DNA from: Palsa-601 sp963801185
GTDB lineage: Bacteria > Actinomycetota > Acidimicrobiia > Acidimicrobiales > Bog-793
Direction of reading: 5' to 3'
Assembly (NCBI GenBank): GCA_963801185.1
Contig: CAWDDW010000001.1
Location: forward strand, 124,001 to 188,000
Length of the DNA: 64,000 nucleotides
Each line of letters opens with the position of its first letter. Position 1 is the first letter of the stretch. Below the pieces are notes generated by a model, which was not told the origin of the DNA, searched no databases, and was given only the letters and a program-made list of their open reading frames with translations. Of the stretch, positions 25,829 to 34,601 are shown one piece after another. Position numbers and translations under genes: made by a program.

Positions 25829-27376
25829 ATGCGTGTACAACAAGCGAAGCCTTTGGGACCGGCCTTGCTACCGACGCCGCCTTCCGATGAGGAGCGGGTC
25901 CTCTACGTCCGGCGCGAGATCTGGATCCTGCTCGTCGCCCTCGCGGCCGCCTTCGCTTGTCTCACCTATGGGTTCGTCCGAGCGTGCTTGATCACCGGGT
26001 GGTACGACGTGTTCCTCGCCTATTGGGCATTCGTCACCGTGTCTTTCATCATCTCCGTGCCCGTGAACTTCTTCGCCAAGGACTTCGACCTTCGTGGCCA
26101 CGACGAGCTCGTCGCCACCTGGTCGCCGGCAATCTATCCGAGCGTCGACATATGGCTGCCGATCTGCGGCGAGGCGACGGAAGTTCTGCGGAACACATGG
26201 GAACACGTCGCACGCCTCTCATATCCTGGCGAACTGAAGGTCTACTGTCTCGACGACGTCGGCGTTCCCGAATGCGAGGCCATGGCGGCGGAGTTCGGCT
26301 TCGCCTACCTAAGCCGCCCTGACAAGGGGTGGATGAAGAAGTCGGGCAACCTGCACTACGCCTACCGGCACAGCTCTGGGGAGTTGATTGCTCTCTTCGA
26401 TGCCGACTTCTGTCCGAGGCCTGGCTTCCTCCTCGAGCTGGTGCCGTATCTCGACCGAGACCCGTCCGTCGGCATCGTCCAGTCGGCACAGTACTTCCGA
26501 GTAGACCGTGTCCAGAACTGGATCGAGCGAGGTGCGTCACAGGTGCAGGAGTTCTTCTACCGCGTGTGCCAGTCGTCGCGTGGCAAGAAGGGGGGCGCCA
26601 TCTGCTGCGGGACGAACGCGGTATACCGCAGAGCCGCGCTCGATCAGAACGGCGGGATGACGGTGATCGCGCAGGGAGAGGACATGCGGACCGGTTTCGA
26701 TCTTGCGCAACTCGGCTGGAGCCTGCTGTATCTTCCGCTCAACCTTGCCATGGGACTGAGCCCTTCGGAGATGTCGTCATACTTCAAACAGCAATACCGC
26801 TGGTGCAGCGGATCACTGAGGCTCGTCGCGGAGCGAGAGTTCTGGGAGTCACGCCTGTCACCGGAGTCGAAGCTCTGCTACATAGCGGGGTTCAACTACT
26901 ACCTCCAGGCAGGGCTCTACAACTTCGTCCTGCCCATGCTGATCGTCTCGCTGCTCGTCTTCTTCCCACACCAGTTCAGGGCGATCGACTACGTGTTCAT
27001 CCTGCCGGCGATCCTGGTGATGACCATCGGGTACCCGCTGTGGCACAAGTGTAAGTTCGGTCCGGCAGCCTGGTCGATCCGCATTGTCCAACAGTGGACC
27101 TATGTCTTTGCGGCGATGGATTTCCTTCGCGAGATGACCATCCCATGGGACGCGACAGGAGCCAGGGGAGGCTCGGTTGGTTCAACGGCGCGTTATCGGC
27201 AGTTCCGGTGTTCGGTCATCGGGTGGAACGGGCTCGTGAGCCTGGCGTGGGTCACCTTGTCCGTGTGGCGGCTCAGCACCGGCGACTGGACGAGCTTCGT
27301 CTTCGTGACGACCATGGGCATGTTCTGGCTCGTGACGACGTCTCGGGTCATCTACAGCTTCAGATGGTCGGAGTGA
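25829..27376 (+). CDS. Cellulose-synthase-like family 2 glycosyltransferase
   Basis: This 515-aa membrane glycosyltransferase has two N-terminal membrane segments (WILLVALAAAFACLTYGFV and the following VFLAYWAFVTVSFIIS), a cytoplasmic GT-A domain and a C-terminal membrane bundle. The processive GT2 motifs are present: VYCLDDVGVPE, ALFDADFCPRPGF (DxD), VIAQGEDMRTGF (the TED position) and YFKQQYRWCSGSLR (QxxRW). It is likely to polymerise a beta-linked polysaccharide and move it across the membrane. No PilZ domain or bcsB partner is seen. ATG 25829 is chosen over the upstream in-frame ATG because GGAAGACGGA precedes it. It is followed by another glycosyltransferase after 13 bases. Confidence 0.87.
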   Translation: MRVQQAKPLGPALLPTPPSDEERVLYVRREIWILLVALAAAFACLTYGFVRACLITGWYDVFLAYWAFVTVSFIISVPVNFFAKDFDLRGHDELVATWSPAIYPSVDIWLPICGEATEVLRNTWEHVARLSYPGELKVYCLDDVGVPECEAMAAEFGFAYLSRPDKGWMKKSGNLHYAYRHSSGELIALFDADFCPRPGFLLELVPYLDRDPSVGIVQSAQYFRVDRVQNWIERGASQVQEFFYRVCQSSRGKKGGAICCGTNAVYRRAALDQNGGMTVIAQGEDMRTGFDLAQLGWSLLYLPLNLAMGLSPSEMSSYFKQQYRWCSGSLRLVAEREFWESRLSPESKLCYIAGFNYYLQAGLYNFVLPMLIVSLLVFFPHQFRAIDYVFILPAILVMTIGYPLWHKCKFGPAAWSIRIVQQWTYVFAAMDFLREMTIPWDATGARGGSVGSTARYRQFRCSVIGWNGLVSLAWVTLSVWRLSTGDWTSFVFVTTMGMFWLVTTSRVIYSFRWSE

Positions 27377-27389
27377 ACTGGTCGGTTCG

Positions 27390-29087
27390 ATGACCGAGGG
27401 TCCTCGTGTCGTCGGCGACACCGTACCGGTGGGGGCACGGAGGCTGTATCTGGAGATTGGCCCAAGAGTGAGCACGCGAGCGGTCGCCGTCCTGCGGGCC
27501 CACGGTGTGCTGATCGCCATACTCGTGATTCAGGCCGGCTTGACTCTCCGCCTTTCCAATACCGCGTTCAACGACGAGGCCACCTATCTGAACGCTGGCA
27601 ACGCGGTGCTGGCACACCTTCTGCACGGAACGCCGCTTGCCGACTATGCGGCGAGCTTCTCGGGCGCGCCATTCATCTACCCACCGATCGCGGCGCTCGT
27701 CGCCCGGCTCGGCGGGCTGTGGGCCGTGCGCGCCCTCAGCGCCGCGTTCATGCTCGCGGCGACCGGTTTCGTCTTCGGGTTCGGCCGCCGGCAGTTCAAC
27801 TGGACGGTGGGCATCGTGGCCGCGGCCACGTTCAGCGTGGCTGCTTCGACGCTGTTCCTCGGCAACTTGGCGACCTACGACGCGATGGCGGTTGGCTTGT
27901 TGTCGTTCGCGCTCTGGCTCTTGCCGGTGGCGATCGGCGCGACCGGATGGAGATCGTGGGGGGCGGTCGCCGGCTCGGGGATGGTCGCGGCCCTCGCCGG
28001 CGTGACGAAGTATGCCGCCCTCCTCTACCTCCCAGGGCTGATCGCAGTGGCCTTTCTCACGGCCGTGGCCAAGATGGGAGCGCTGCGTTCGACCACTCGG
28101 GTCCTTGTACCGATGGTTCTCGGGTCGCTCGGTCTGCTCGGCGCAGCTGTCTGGCTGGCACCGAGCCTTCTCCAAGGGCTTCACAGCTCGACGACGGCTC
28201 GCGCTCTTGGGACTACGCCGGAGTCGACCATCGTCGCCCAAGCCGCCCTCTACATCGGCGGCATGCTGATCGTCGCGTTCGCCGCTGTAGTTGGCGAGGC
28301 TCTCGCCGAGGTGCCGCTCAGCCGGTGGGTGCTCGGGGTTGTGCTCGCGCTGAGCGGCCTGCTCGCGCCCATCTATCAGATGTACCTGCACACCAACGTG
28401 TCGTTACAGAAGCACGCCGGTTACGGCCTCCTTTTCGTCGCGCCGATGGTGGGTGTCGCGACATGGCGCGCGATGGTGCATTGGCGAAGGCGGATGCTCG
28501 TCCCGTTCGTCGGGCTGCTGCTCGTGTTCATCTCGCTCGGGGCGAACACGTCCGAGACTCTTTTCGATCAGTGGCCCAACACTACGAGCCTCATCCATTC
28601 GCTCGCACCGATGGTACGGCGCGGTCATGAGGTCTACCTCGTCGAGGAGGCCTCGGTGCCGCAGTATTACTTCGGCTCGAGGATCGATTCGGACCAGTGG
28701 GTGAGCACGTACTTCTTCACGTACGAGAAGCCGGCGACCGGCGCCGATGCTCGACCTAGGATGCAAGGAGCACTTGCCTATAAGGCGGCAATCGCGGACT
28801 CGTACTTCGCGGTCATCGCACTCAGCAACGGTCCGACGAAGCTGCTCGACGTCACGCTCGAGCGAGCAATCCGGGCGAACCGGGACTACAAGCTCGTCGC
28901 GCGCGTGCCCTACCTGACGTCGTTCGGATACGGCCGTTGGAAGGTTTGGGAGCGCGTGGCACCGGCGGTCACGCCTCGCGCTCGTCTCGACGGCTCGCCC
29001 TGGTCACAGGCGCTAACACCGGACGTCGGGCCTCCGCCAGCTCGCCGATCTACTCCTGTGCCGTGCGCGGCCGGGCCTCGGCCGTAG
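27390..29087 (+). CDS. GT39/ArnT-like membrane glycosyltransferase (GT-C)
   Basis: The 565-aa polytopic protein has about ten predicted membrane helices and the GT-C acidic loop after the first helix, SNTAFNDEATYLNAGNAVL, where an Asp-Glu pair binds a lipid-phosphate sugar donor. The C-terminal soluble part (about residues 400-530) includes VYLVEEASVPQYYFGS, as in dolichyl- or undecaprenyl-phosphate-sugar glycosyltransferases. It probably glycosylates a lipid or surface protein. It is 13 bases downstream of the GT2 gene and likely co-transcribed. The 3' end lies 2 bases from the converging hydrolase gene. Confidence 0.78.
   Translation: MTEGPRVVGDTVPVGARRLYLEIGPRVSTRAVAVLRAHGVLIAILVIQAGLTLRLSNTAFNDEATYLNAGNAVLAHLLHGTPLADYAASFSGAPFIYPPIAALVARLGGLWAVRALSAAFMLAATGFVFGFGRRQFNWTVGIVAAATFSVAASTLFLGNLATYDAMAVGLLSFALWLLPVAIGATGWRSWGAVAGSGMVAALAGVTKYAALLYLPGLIAVAFLTAVAKMGALRSTTRVLVPMVLGSLGLLGAAVWLAPSLLQGLHSSTTARALGTTPESTIVAQAALYIGGMLIVAFAAVVGEALAEVPLSRWVLGVVLALSGLLAPIYQMYLHTNVSLQKHAGYGLLFVAPMVGVATWRAMVHWRRRMLVPFVGLLLVFISLGANTSETLFDQWPNTTSLIHSLAPMVRRGHEVYLVEEASVPQYYFGSRIDSDQWVSTYFFTYEKPATGADARPRMQGALAYKAAIADSYFAVIALSNGPTKLLDVTLERAIRANRDYKLVARVPYLTSFGYGRWKVWERVAPAVTPRARLDGSPWSQALTPDVGPPPARRSTPVPCAAGPRP
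29068..29084 (+). terminator. Small hairpin at the convergent gene ends
   Basis: CGGCCG at 29068-29073 and CGGCCG at 29079-29084 can pair across a five-base loop just before the stop of the GT39-like gene and next to the stop of the minus-strand hydrolase. It may work as a bidirectional terminator; there is no U tract. Confidence 0.3.
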
Positions 29088-29089
29088 GC

Positions 29090-30184
29090 TCAGGGTCCGG
29101 TGATGTCGGCGCCCGCCTCGTGGAAGTACGTGCGCAACAGCTCAGCGGAACGTGGGAACGAGGAGATCTCGTAGCGTGTGCCACCGGTCTGGTCGAAGTT
29201 GAACCACAGCTGGGCCTTGACGAGCGGGTGCTCGTGCATCCAGCGCCAGAACTTGGATACGAGCACCGTCGAGTCGCCTGACCCTGGGTCACTGAGGGCC
29301 CACTCTGAGACCATTACCGGCTTGTCACGGCTGGCTGCGAAGGTGTACTCGGCATCGAGCGCATCTGGCCCGTGCTGCATGAACTTCCAGCTAGCCGAAG
29401 CGAGGTACGCGTCGATACCGACCCAGCCGACATACGCGTTACCTGGATACCAAGCGCTGAGGGGATAGCGCTGCGGATGGTTCACTTCGTACATCGTCGG
29501 ACACCACACGAAGGTCACGTTCGGAGCCGTGCGGAAGAGCTTCACCGTACGGCGCCACGCCGCCACGTACTCGGTCGGGCTGTTCCCCGGGCGGGTCTTT
29601 CCGCCCTGGGTCTCGGCCGACCACGGATACCAGTGACCGTTGAACTCCCAGTCCAGCCGGATGAAGAGTGGGCGTCCGTATCGGCGGGCTTCGTTCGCGA
29701 CCCGACGGATGTACCCGTCGTACGATCCGTCAGCGATCGACTCGAGCGTGCCGTTACCCGGGAAGTCCCAGGTGAGCATCGCGGTGTCTCCAACCGTTCT
29801 GATGTGGGAGAGGATGCCTCCGAAGTCCTGGTTGGGGCTAGTGAACAGGTCCCAGATCGCCACGTGCCTGAGTCCTGTCGAGTGGAGGAAGCCCGAGTAG
29901 GAGGGCCCTGTCTCAGTCGACGAGACGCCGACGTAAGTCTCGCCCGGCCCCGGCTCGAAGGTCGGCAGGGCGTGCTGGACGACCGTCGATGCCACCTGTC
30001 TCGGCTGACCATGTGAACGTGGTCCGTGGGAGCTGGCTAAGGCGGCGTGCACCGGCAGATCGCGTGCAGCGGCGGGACCGGCGACGATGAATGCAACCGC
30101 TGCCACCAGGATGGCGAGGACGCTCGACAGCTGTCCGACGACCGAGATCGTTGTCCGCCTGGTCCCGCGAAACCCGCGTCCCAT
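29090..30184 (-). CDS. Secreted GH26-like glycoside hydrolase
   Basis: The 364-aa product has an N-terminal membrane/signal segment (LSSVLAILVAAVAFIVAGPAAA) and a barrel like the beta-mannanase family GH26. The expected acid/base Glu180 is in FIRLDWEFNGHWYPWS and the nucleophile Glu294 in PVMVSEWALSDPG. Other conserved barrel pieces are MLTWDFPGNG and YVGWVGIDAYLAS. It probably trims a mannan-like or beta-linked surface polysaccharide, which would suit its place after two glycosyltransferases. CATACT lies 7 bases before ATG 30184, so the mRNA may be leaderless. Confidence 0.8.
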   Translation of the reverse strand: MGRGFRGTRRTTISVVGQLSSVLAILVAAVAFIVAGPAAARDLPVHAALASSHGPRSHGQPRQVASTVVQHALPTFEPGPGETYVGVSSTETGPSYSGFLHSTGLRHVAIWDLFTSPNQDFGGILSHIRTVGDTAMLTWDFPGNGTLESIADGSYDGYIRRVANEARRYGRPLFIRLDWEFNGHWYPWSAETQGGKTRPGNSPTEYVAAWRRTVKLFRTAPNVTFVWCPTMYEVNHPQRYPLSAWYPGNAYVGWVGIDAYLASASWKFMQHGPDALDAEYTFAASRDKPVMVSEWALSDPGSGDSTVLVSKFWRWMHEHPLVKAQLWFNFDQTGGTRYEISSFPRSAELLRTYFHEAGADITGP

Positions 30185-30367
30185 GGGGCTCAGTATGGCA
30201 GGTTTCGAGCGAAATTGCGACTCTCCGCGGTGAGGTGACCACTATCTGCGACATTCACGGTCGGACCGGCACGTGCGCGTGGCAGACTGCGTCTTGTAGC
30301 CGTTAGGCGCGCGACCACAGTGCGCCTGTCCCATTCGCTCTTCAACCGTCGTGCCCTGGAGGTCACC

Positions 30368-31855
30368 ATGCAGCCAAGACGGTCCTCGTCAAGAGTGCGG
30401 TTAGTCGTCCTTTCCACCTTGCTCGTCGCCGTCGTGAGCCTCGTCACTGTCTTCGTCGTCGGCCGAGGGGGTGCCTCCGCCAGCCGAGCACGCCCACCCA
30501 GCGAGCCGCTGGGCGTTGGCGCGGATGCGGTGAAGACACAACTGCTGACGACCTTCCTCGCGAACTTCGGAAGGACGAGCTACGAATCCGACAGCGCGCT
30601 CACGACGACGGACGTGGCCTTCTTGAAGCAGCAGTGGGCGATCAACGGGAAGTCGGCCATCTCGGCCGAGCCCGCTGTCTACGAGAACGTCGTCTACTGG
30701 GGCAACTGGGGCGGCTATGAGACTGCCACGAACGCCTCGACCGGCAAGCAACTGTGGCAGGACTATCTCGGTCGCACAGTCGGCCAGCCACATCACAACT
30801 GCCAGCCGGATCGCGTGGGCGTGGCGAGCTCAGCCTCCGTGGCGAAGGTGGACGGCGCGTTGCGGATAATCGTCGGGACCGGTGCGGGCGGCGTCGCGTC
30901 GATCGACGCCTCGAACGGCAAGATCGAGTGGGACACTCGTATCGCGCCGAAGATCGGTGGCTTCGTGTGGAGCTCGCCCACCGTCTTCGACGGTTCCGTG
31001 TACATAGGCGTCGCCTCTTTGGGCGATTGTCCCCTCGTCCCCGGCAAGATGGTGAAGCTGAATGCGAAGACCGGGGCGATCGAGCACGAGTTCACCTCCG
31101 CCGTGCCGAAGAATTGCAGCGGTGACACCATGTGGTCGTCGCCCGCGATCGATGTGCATCTGAAGGCCCTGTTCATCACAACCGGGAACTCGAACACGAG
31201 CAGGGGGAAGAACTGCTACACGAAGGACAACGACGCGATTCTGAAGCTGTCGGCGACGACTCTTGCACTCGAGAGCCGGTGGCGGATACCGCGCGGCCTC
31301 GAGTTCCTGGACGCGGACTTCGGGGCCTCCCCGACTTTGTTCAACGCGCACATCGGCCGGCGGACGGTCGCCCTCGTGGGTGCCACGAGCAAGGACGGTG
31401 TCTTCTACGCGCTCCGGCGGGACGACTTCGCGGCGGGACCGGTGTGGACGCTTCGAGTATCAATAAAGGGCGACTGTCCTAACTGCGGAGCAGGGTCCAT
31501 CGCGTCCGCTGCTTACGACGGCAGCAGTCTCTACCTCGCGGGTGGGCAGACCACCATCAGGGGCAAGCACTGCGAAGGAAGCCTCCGGAGCGTCGACCCG
31601 TCGAACGGTAAAGAGATCTGGGCTGATTGCCTCTTCGATCCTGTGCTCGCCGCGCCAACCGTCGTCCACGGCGTCGTCTTCGTGGTCTACGGTCCGGAGC
31701 TCAACGCAATCGACACCGCAGACGGGACGAAGCTCTTCAAGTACTTCGATCCGGTCGAAAAGGCCGACCTATGGGGGACGGTGACAGTCTCGGGATCGTG
31801 GATCTACTTTGGTGGCATGGACAATCGGCTGAGGTCGTTCTCGATCGTCGACTGA
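30368..31855 (+). CDS. Membrane-anchored PQQ-type beta-propeller protein
   Basis: The 495-aa product starts with a positively charged segment and membrane helix (LVVLSTLLVAVVSLVTVFVV) and then consists of repeated four-stranded blades. Each blade has a tryptophan- or glycine-rich motif such as VVYWGNWGGYETATNASTGK, VYIGVASLGDCPLVPG, GVASIDASNGKIEWD and ITTGNSNTSRGKNCYTK. This is the PQQ-binding-like propeller seen in BamB and quinoprotein dehydrogenases. A cofactor or enzyme role cannot be claimed; a scaffold or electron-transfer role is possible. ATG 30368 has GGAGGT six bases upstream. Confidence 0.75.
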   Translation: MQPRRSSSRVRLVVLSTLLVAVVSLVTVFVVGRGGASASRARPPSEPLGVGADAVKTQLLTTFLANFGRTSYESDSALTTTDVAFLKQQWAINGKSAISAEPAVYENVVYWGNWGGYETATNASTGKQLWQDYLGRTVGQPHHNCQPDRVGVASSASVAKVDGALRIIVGTGAGGVASIDASNGKIEWDTRIAPKIGGFVWSSPTVFDGSVYIGVASLGDCPLVPGKMVKLNAKTGAIEHEFTSAVPKNCSGDTMWSSPAIDVHLKALFITTGNSNTSRGKNCYTKDNDAILKLSATTLALESRWRIPRGLEFLDADFGASPTLFNAHIGRRTVALVGATSKDGVFYALRRDDFAAGPVWTLRVSIKGDCPNCGAGSIASAAYDGSSLYLAGGQTTIRGKHCEGSLRSVDPSNGKEIWADCLFDPVLAAPTVVHGVVFVVYGPELNAIDTADGTKLFKYFDPVEKADLWGTVTVSGSWIYFGGMDNRLRSFSIVD

Positions 31856-31884
31856 ATCGACAGAGCGACGCCCCTCGGGGCCAC

Positions 31885-32435
31885 CTACCGGGCCGTCGTA
31901 CTGACGCTGCTCGGTGGAGTCGGCGTCTTCTGGATCTTCCAGCTCTTGCCGTTCCACTGCGGCAAGAGGCGGTGCAGGTTGTTGACGACACGCACGACAC
32001 GGCGGACAGCTCGGGGTCAGTGCCGTTCGTGGGATCGGTGGTGGTCTCGACCTTCCAGGTCTTGCCGTTCCACTGCGCGGCCAAGCTCACGTACTCGCTC
32101 GTCGCGAAGTAGGTGCCGACGGCGGTGCAGCTCCTCGCCGACGCGCACGACACGCCGGACAGGCCGAAGTCCATGCCGCCGGACACGGCGGATGTCGCGT
32201 CCATCTTCCAGGTCTTGCCGTTCCACTTCACCGTCAGCGCCACCGACTTGCCGGCGGCGTCGATCGACGAGCCGACTGCCATGCAGAATCTCGGGCCGCG
32301 GCAGGAGACGCCCGCGAGCTTGCCGTTCGGCACATTGGCGGCCGTCACGTGCAAGTGAGCCCGGCCAGCGCCTCCGCCGGCGGCCATGGCGGGACTTGCC
32401 GACGCGCAGGCGGCCACAAGTAGGAGCACCAGCAC
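31885..32435 (-). CDS. Secreted WNGKTWK-repeat protein, disrupted by a small deletion
   Basis: The product begins with a signal peptide (VLLLVAACASASPAMAAG), with GGAAGG six bases before GTG 32435, and then has repeats of about 50 residues with the pattern VSCASARSCTAVG...QWNGKTWK. Three repeat units can be followed: CRGPRFCMAVGSS, CASARSCTAVGTY and CVSSTTCTA. In the third unit the frame breaks near 31920-31950; the following frame gives WNGKSWKIQKTPTPPSSV and a stop at 31885-31887, so a deletion of part of the repeat with a frame change is likely. The function is unknown; similar repeats occur in exported actinobacterial sialidase-like proteins. Confidence 0.6.
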
Positions 32436-32596
32436 TGCAGGCCTTCCGACGAAGAGGTGTCGTCGGGCGAGGGCATCGCAACCTTCGTCTATGTTGTTGT
32501 CGCGATACGGTCGTCATGCAGCAACGCTCCCTCGACGGTCACCCGGTTGCCTTGGCCTAGCCTGCCAGCTGAACCCATCGCAAGGAGGCAGCCCAG

Positions 32597-33628
32597 GTGA
32601 CCCTGTCCAATGTGGCCGATCCTGTCGACTTCGAGACTTACGGCGACTACGCGCCTCCCGCATCGGGGGTGCCGCGCTCTGACGCGTGGTCGCCCTCCGA
32701 GCGCGACCCGGCCGCCTTCGAGCGGCCGAAGTACCGGTTTCAAGGTCGGGTCACGGCTGACGGTTCGAGCGGCTACCCGGCGGAGACCGGGCGCTACCAC
32801 CTCTACATCTCGTGGGCGTGTCCGTGGGCGCACCGGAGCGCGATCGTGCGTGCCCTCGTAGGGATCGAGGACGCCGTCTCGCTGTCCGCCGTCGACCCAG
32901 TCCGCGACGGCCGTGGGTGGGCGTTCCGGGAAGGCCCGGGGTTCGGCCCCGACCCGGTGAACGGCTTTCGTTTCTTAAAGGAGGCGTACCTCGCGACTGA
33001 CCCCGAGTACGACGGCCACGTCTCGGTCCCGTTGCTGTGGGACAAGCAGACCTCGCGGATAGTGAGCAACAACTTCCCCGACATCAGCCTCGACCTCGGC
33101 TCGGAGTTCAGGCCATGGGCAAAGTCGCGGCTCGACTTGTACCCGCTGGCTCTCCGCGCCGAGATGGACGTTCTCAACGAGCAGATCTACGAGACTGTCA
33201 ACGACGGGGTGTACCGCACCGGCTTCGCTGGCTCCCAGGCGCAGTACGAGCGCAACGTCGGGCGCGTCTTCGAGACCCTCGATCAGCTCAAGGAACGCCT
33301 CGCCACGACAAGGTATCTCTTCGGCGACGAGATCACCGAGAGCGACGTTCGGCTCTGGGTGACCCTCGCCCGTTTCGACAGCGTCTACTACTCCCATTTC
33401 AAGGTGAACCTCCGCCGGGTCAGCGATTACCCGTCGCTGTGGGGCTACGCCCGGGACCTGTACCAGCATCCGGCTTTCTCCGCGACGACGAGGTTCGACC
33501 ACATCAAGCGCCACTACTACGTCACCCACGGCCGTCTGAACCCGTCCCGCATCGTCCCGGCCGGTCCGCTGCTCGACTGGGGCGCGCCGACGGACCGGTC
33601 GCGGTCGGCTCGCGGAGCTACACGCTGA
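32597..33628 (+). CDS. Xi-class glutathione S-transferase / hydroquinone reductase family protein
   Basis: The 343-aa product matches glutathionyl- (or mycothiolyl-) hydroquinone reductases. The thioredoxin-like domain carries the catalytic Cys in YISWACPWAHRSAIVRAL, and the family blocks SVPLLWDKQTSRIVSNNFPD-like, DLYPLALRAEMDVLNE and FGDEITESDVRLWVTL are intact. Such enzymes reduce thiol-conjugated quinones. In this mycothiol-type actinobacterium the thiol may be mycothiol (inference). GTG 32597 is preceded by AAGGAGG. Confidence 0.88.
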   Translation: MTLSNVADPVDFETYGDYAPPASGVPRSDAWSPSERDPAAFERPKYRFQGRVTADGSSGYPAETGRYHLYISWACPWAHRSAIVRALVGIEDAVSLSAVDPVRDGRGWAFREGPGFGPDPVNGFRFLKEAYLATDPEYDGHVSVPLLWDKQTSRIVSNNFPDISLDLGSEFRPWAKSRLDLYPLALRAEMDVLNEQIYETVNDGVYRTGFAGSQAQYERNVGRVFETLDQLKERLATTRYLFGDEITESDVRLWVTLARFDSVYYSHFKVNLRRVSDYPSLWGYARDLYQHPAFSATTRFDHIKRHYYVTHGRLNPSRIVPAGPLLDWGAPTDRSRSARGATR

Positions 33629-33679
33629 AGGTGACTTCGTAGCTCGTGACGTCACGGTCGCCGAGGCGGCCCGCCGAGA

Positions 33680-34522
33680 TCATCCGTCGTAGAAGAGAGG
33701 CGGGTGCAGCCCGATCAGCGTGCGTTCCCTCGGGCTGCTTGCGCGGGCGACGGCCTCGGCGGACAGCTGATTGGCATCCGAGGTCGGCCGCAGCCGCTGG
33801 GCAAGGTCGCGCCGCCCGTAGTGGCATTGGAGAAAGTAGCGGCCGGGGTCACCGACCCCGGAGGAAAGACGACGGTGCCAGACGTCGGACACGAAGAGGC
33901 CCACGTCACCAGCTGCGAGCAGCAATGGCACTGCGCTGTGATCCTCCCAGGTGAGCCCGTCGTCGCTCAGCCGGTCGGGCGGCGGGGACTGGCCAGAGGT
34001 GTGGCTGCCGGGGATCACCGCCGTCGGACCGGCCTCGATCGGGCACTCCTGGAGCATGATGTGAGCGGCCACAGCGAACACCGGGTACGGGATCCGGGCG
34101 TCCCAGCGCACGCCGGGCGGGCGGGGCACGTGCGGACCGCTGTCGATGTGCCAGAAGCGACCTCCGTGGCTGGATTCCTCGGGCGGCTGGCGCCACGCAG
34201 TGTTCGCGATGACGTGGCAGTCCTCACCCAGCAGCGGCTCGATCACGGTCAGAATGGCGGGATTGGCGACCGCGCTCTGGCAGACCTCGCTGCGATTGAG
34301 CATCTCGTAGCGAAACGGCAACCAGTGCTCCGCCGGCCGTGCCTTGCCGCGGACGTCGGGGGGGAACTCCTCGAACACGCGATCGATGTCGGCGCGGAGA
34401 GCCGACACCTGTTCAGCATCGAAGACACCGGGCAGCACGGCGAATCCATGTTCCTCGAGTTGCCTGCTCTCCTCTGGCACCGATTCGGTCCGGAGACTCA
34501 GGTACAGGTTACGGGTGATCAC
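33680..34522 (-). CDS. Phytanoyl-CoA dioxygenase (PhyH) family protein
   Basis: This 280-aa Fe(II)/2-oxoglutarate oxygenase-like protein has the metal-binding HxD in GGRFWHIDSGPHVP and a distal histidine in FVSDVWHRRLSSG, with an arginine a few residues on (GDPGRYFLQCHYG) for the 2-oxoglutarate carboxylate. The N-terminal EEHGFAVLPGVFDAEQV is typical of PhyH. The substrate is unknown. GTG 34522 is the likely start, as the upstream in-frame codons look non-coding. It is divergent from the decarboxylase gene by about 80 bases. Confidence 0.8.
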   Translation of the reverse strand: MITRNLYLSLRTESVPEESRQLEEHGFAVLPGVFDAEQVSALRADIDRVFEEFPPDVRGKARPAEHWLPFRYEMLNRSEVCQSAVANPAILTVIEPLLGEDCHVIANTAWRQPPEESSHGGRFWHIDSGPHVPRPPGVRWDARIPYPVFAVAAHIMLQECPIEAGPTAVIPGSHTSGQSPPPDRLSDDGLTWEDHSAVPLLLAAGDVGLFVSDVWHRRLSSGVGDPGRYFLQCHYGRRDLAQRLRPTSDANQLSAEAVARASSPRERTLIGLHPPLFYDG

Positions 34523-34601
34523 ACCAGCATTTTGGCGCGAATCGGGGCGCCTCGGCGTCGCCGCCCGCGAACCTGCCACGACGCGATACAACTGTCCCAC
34601 G

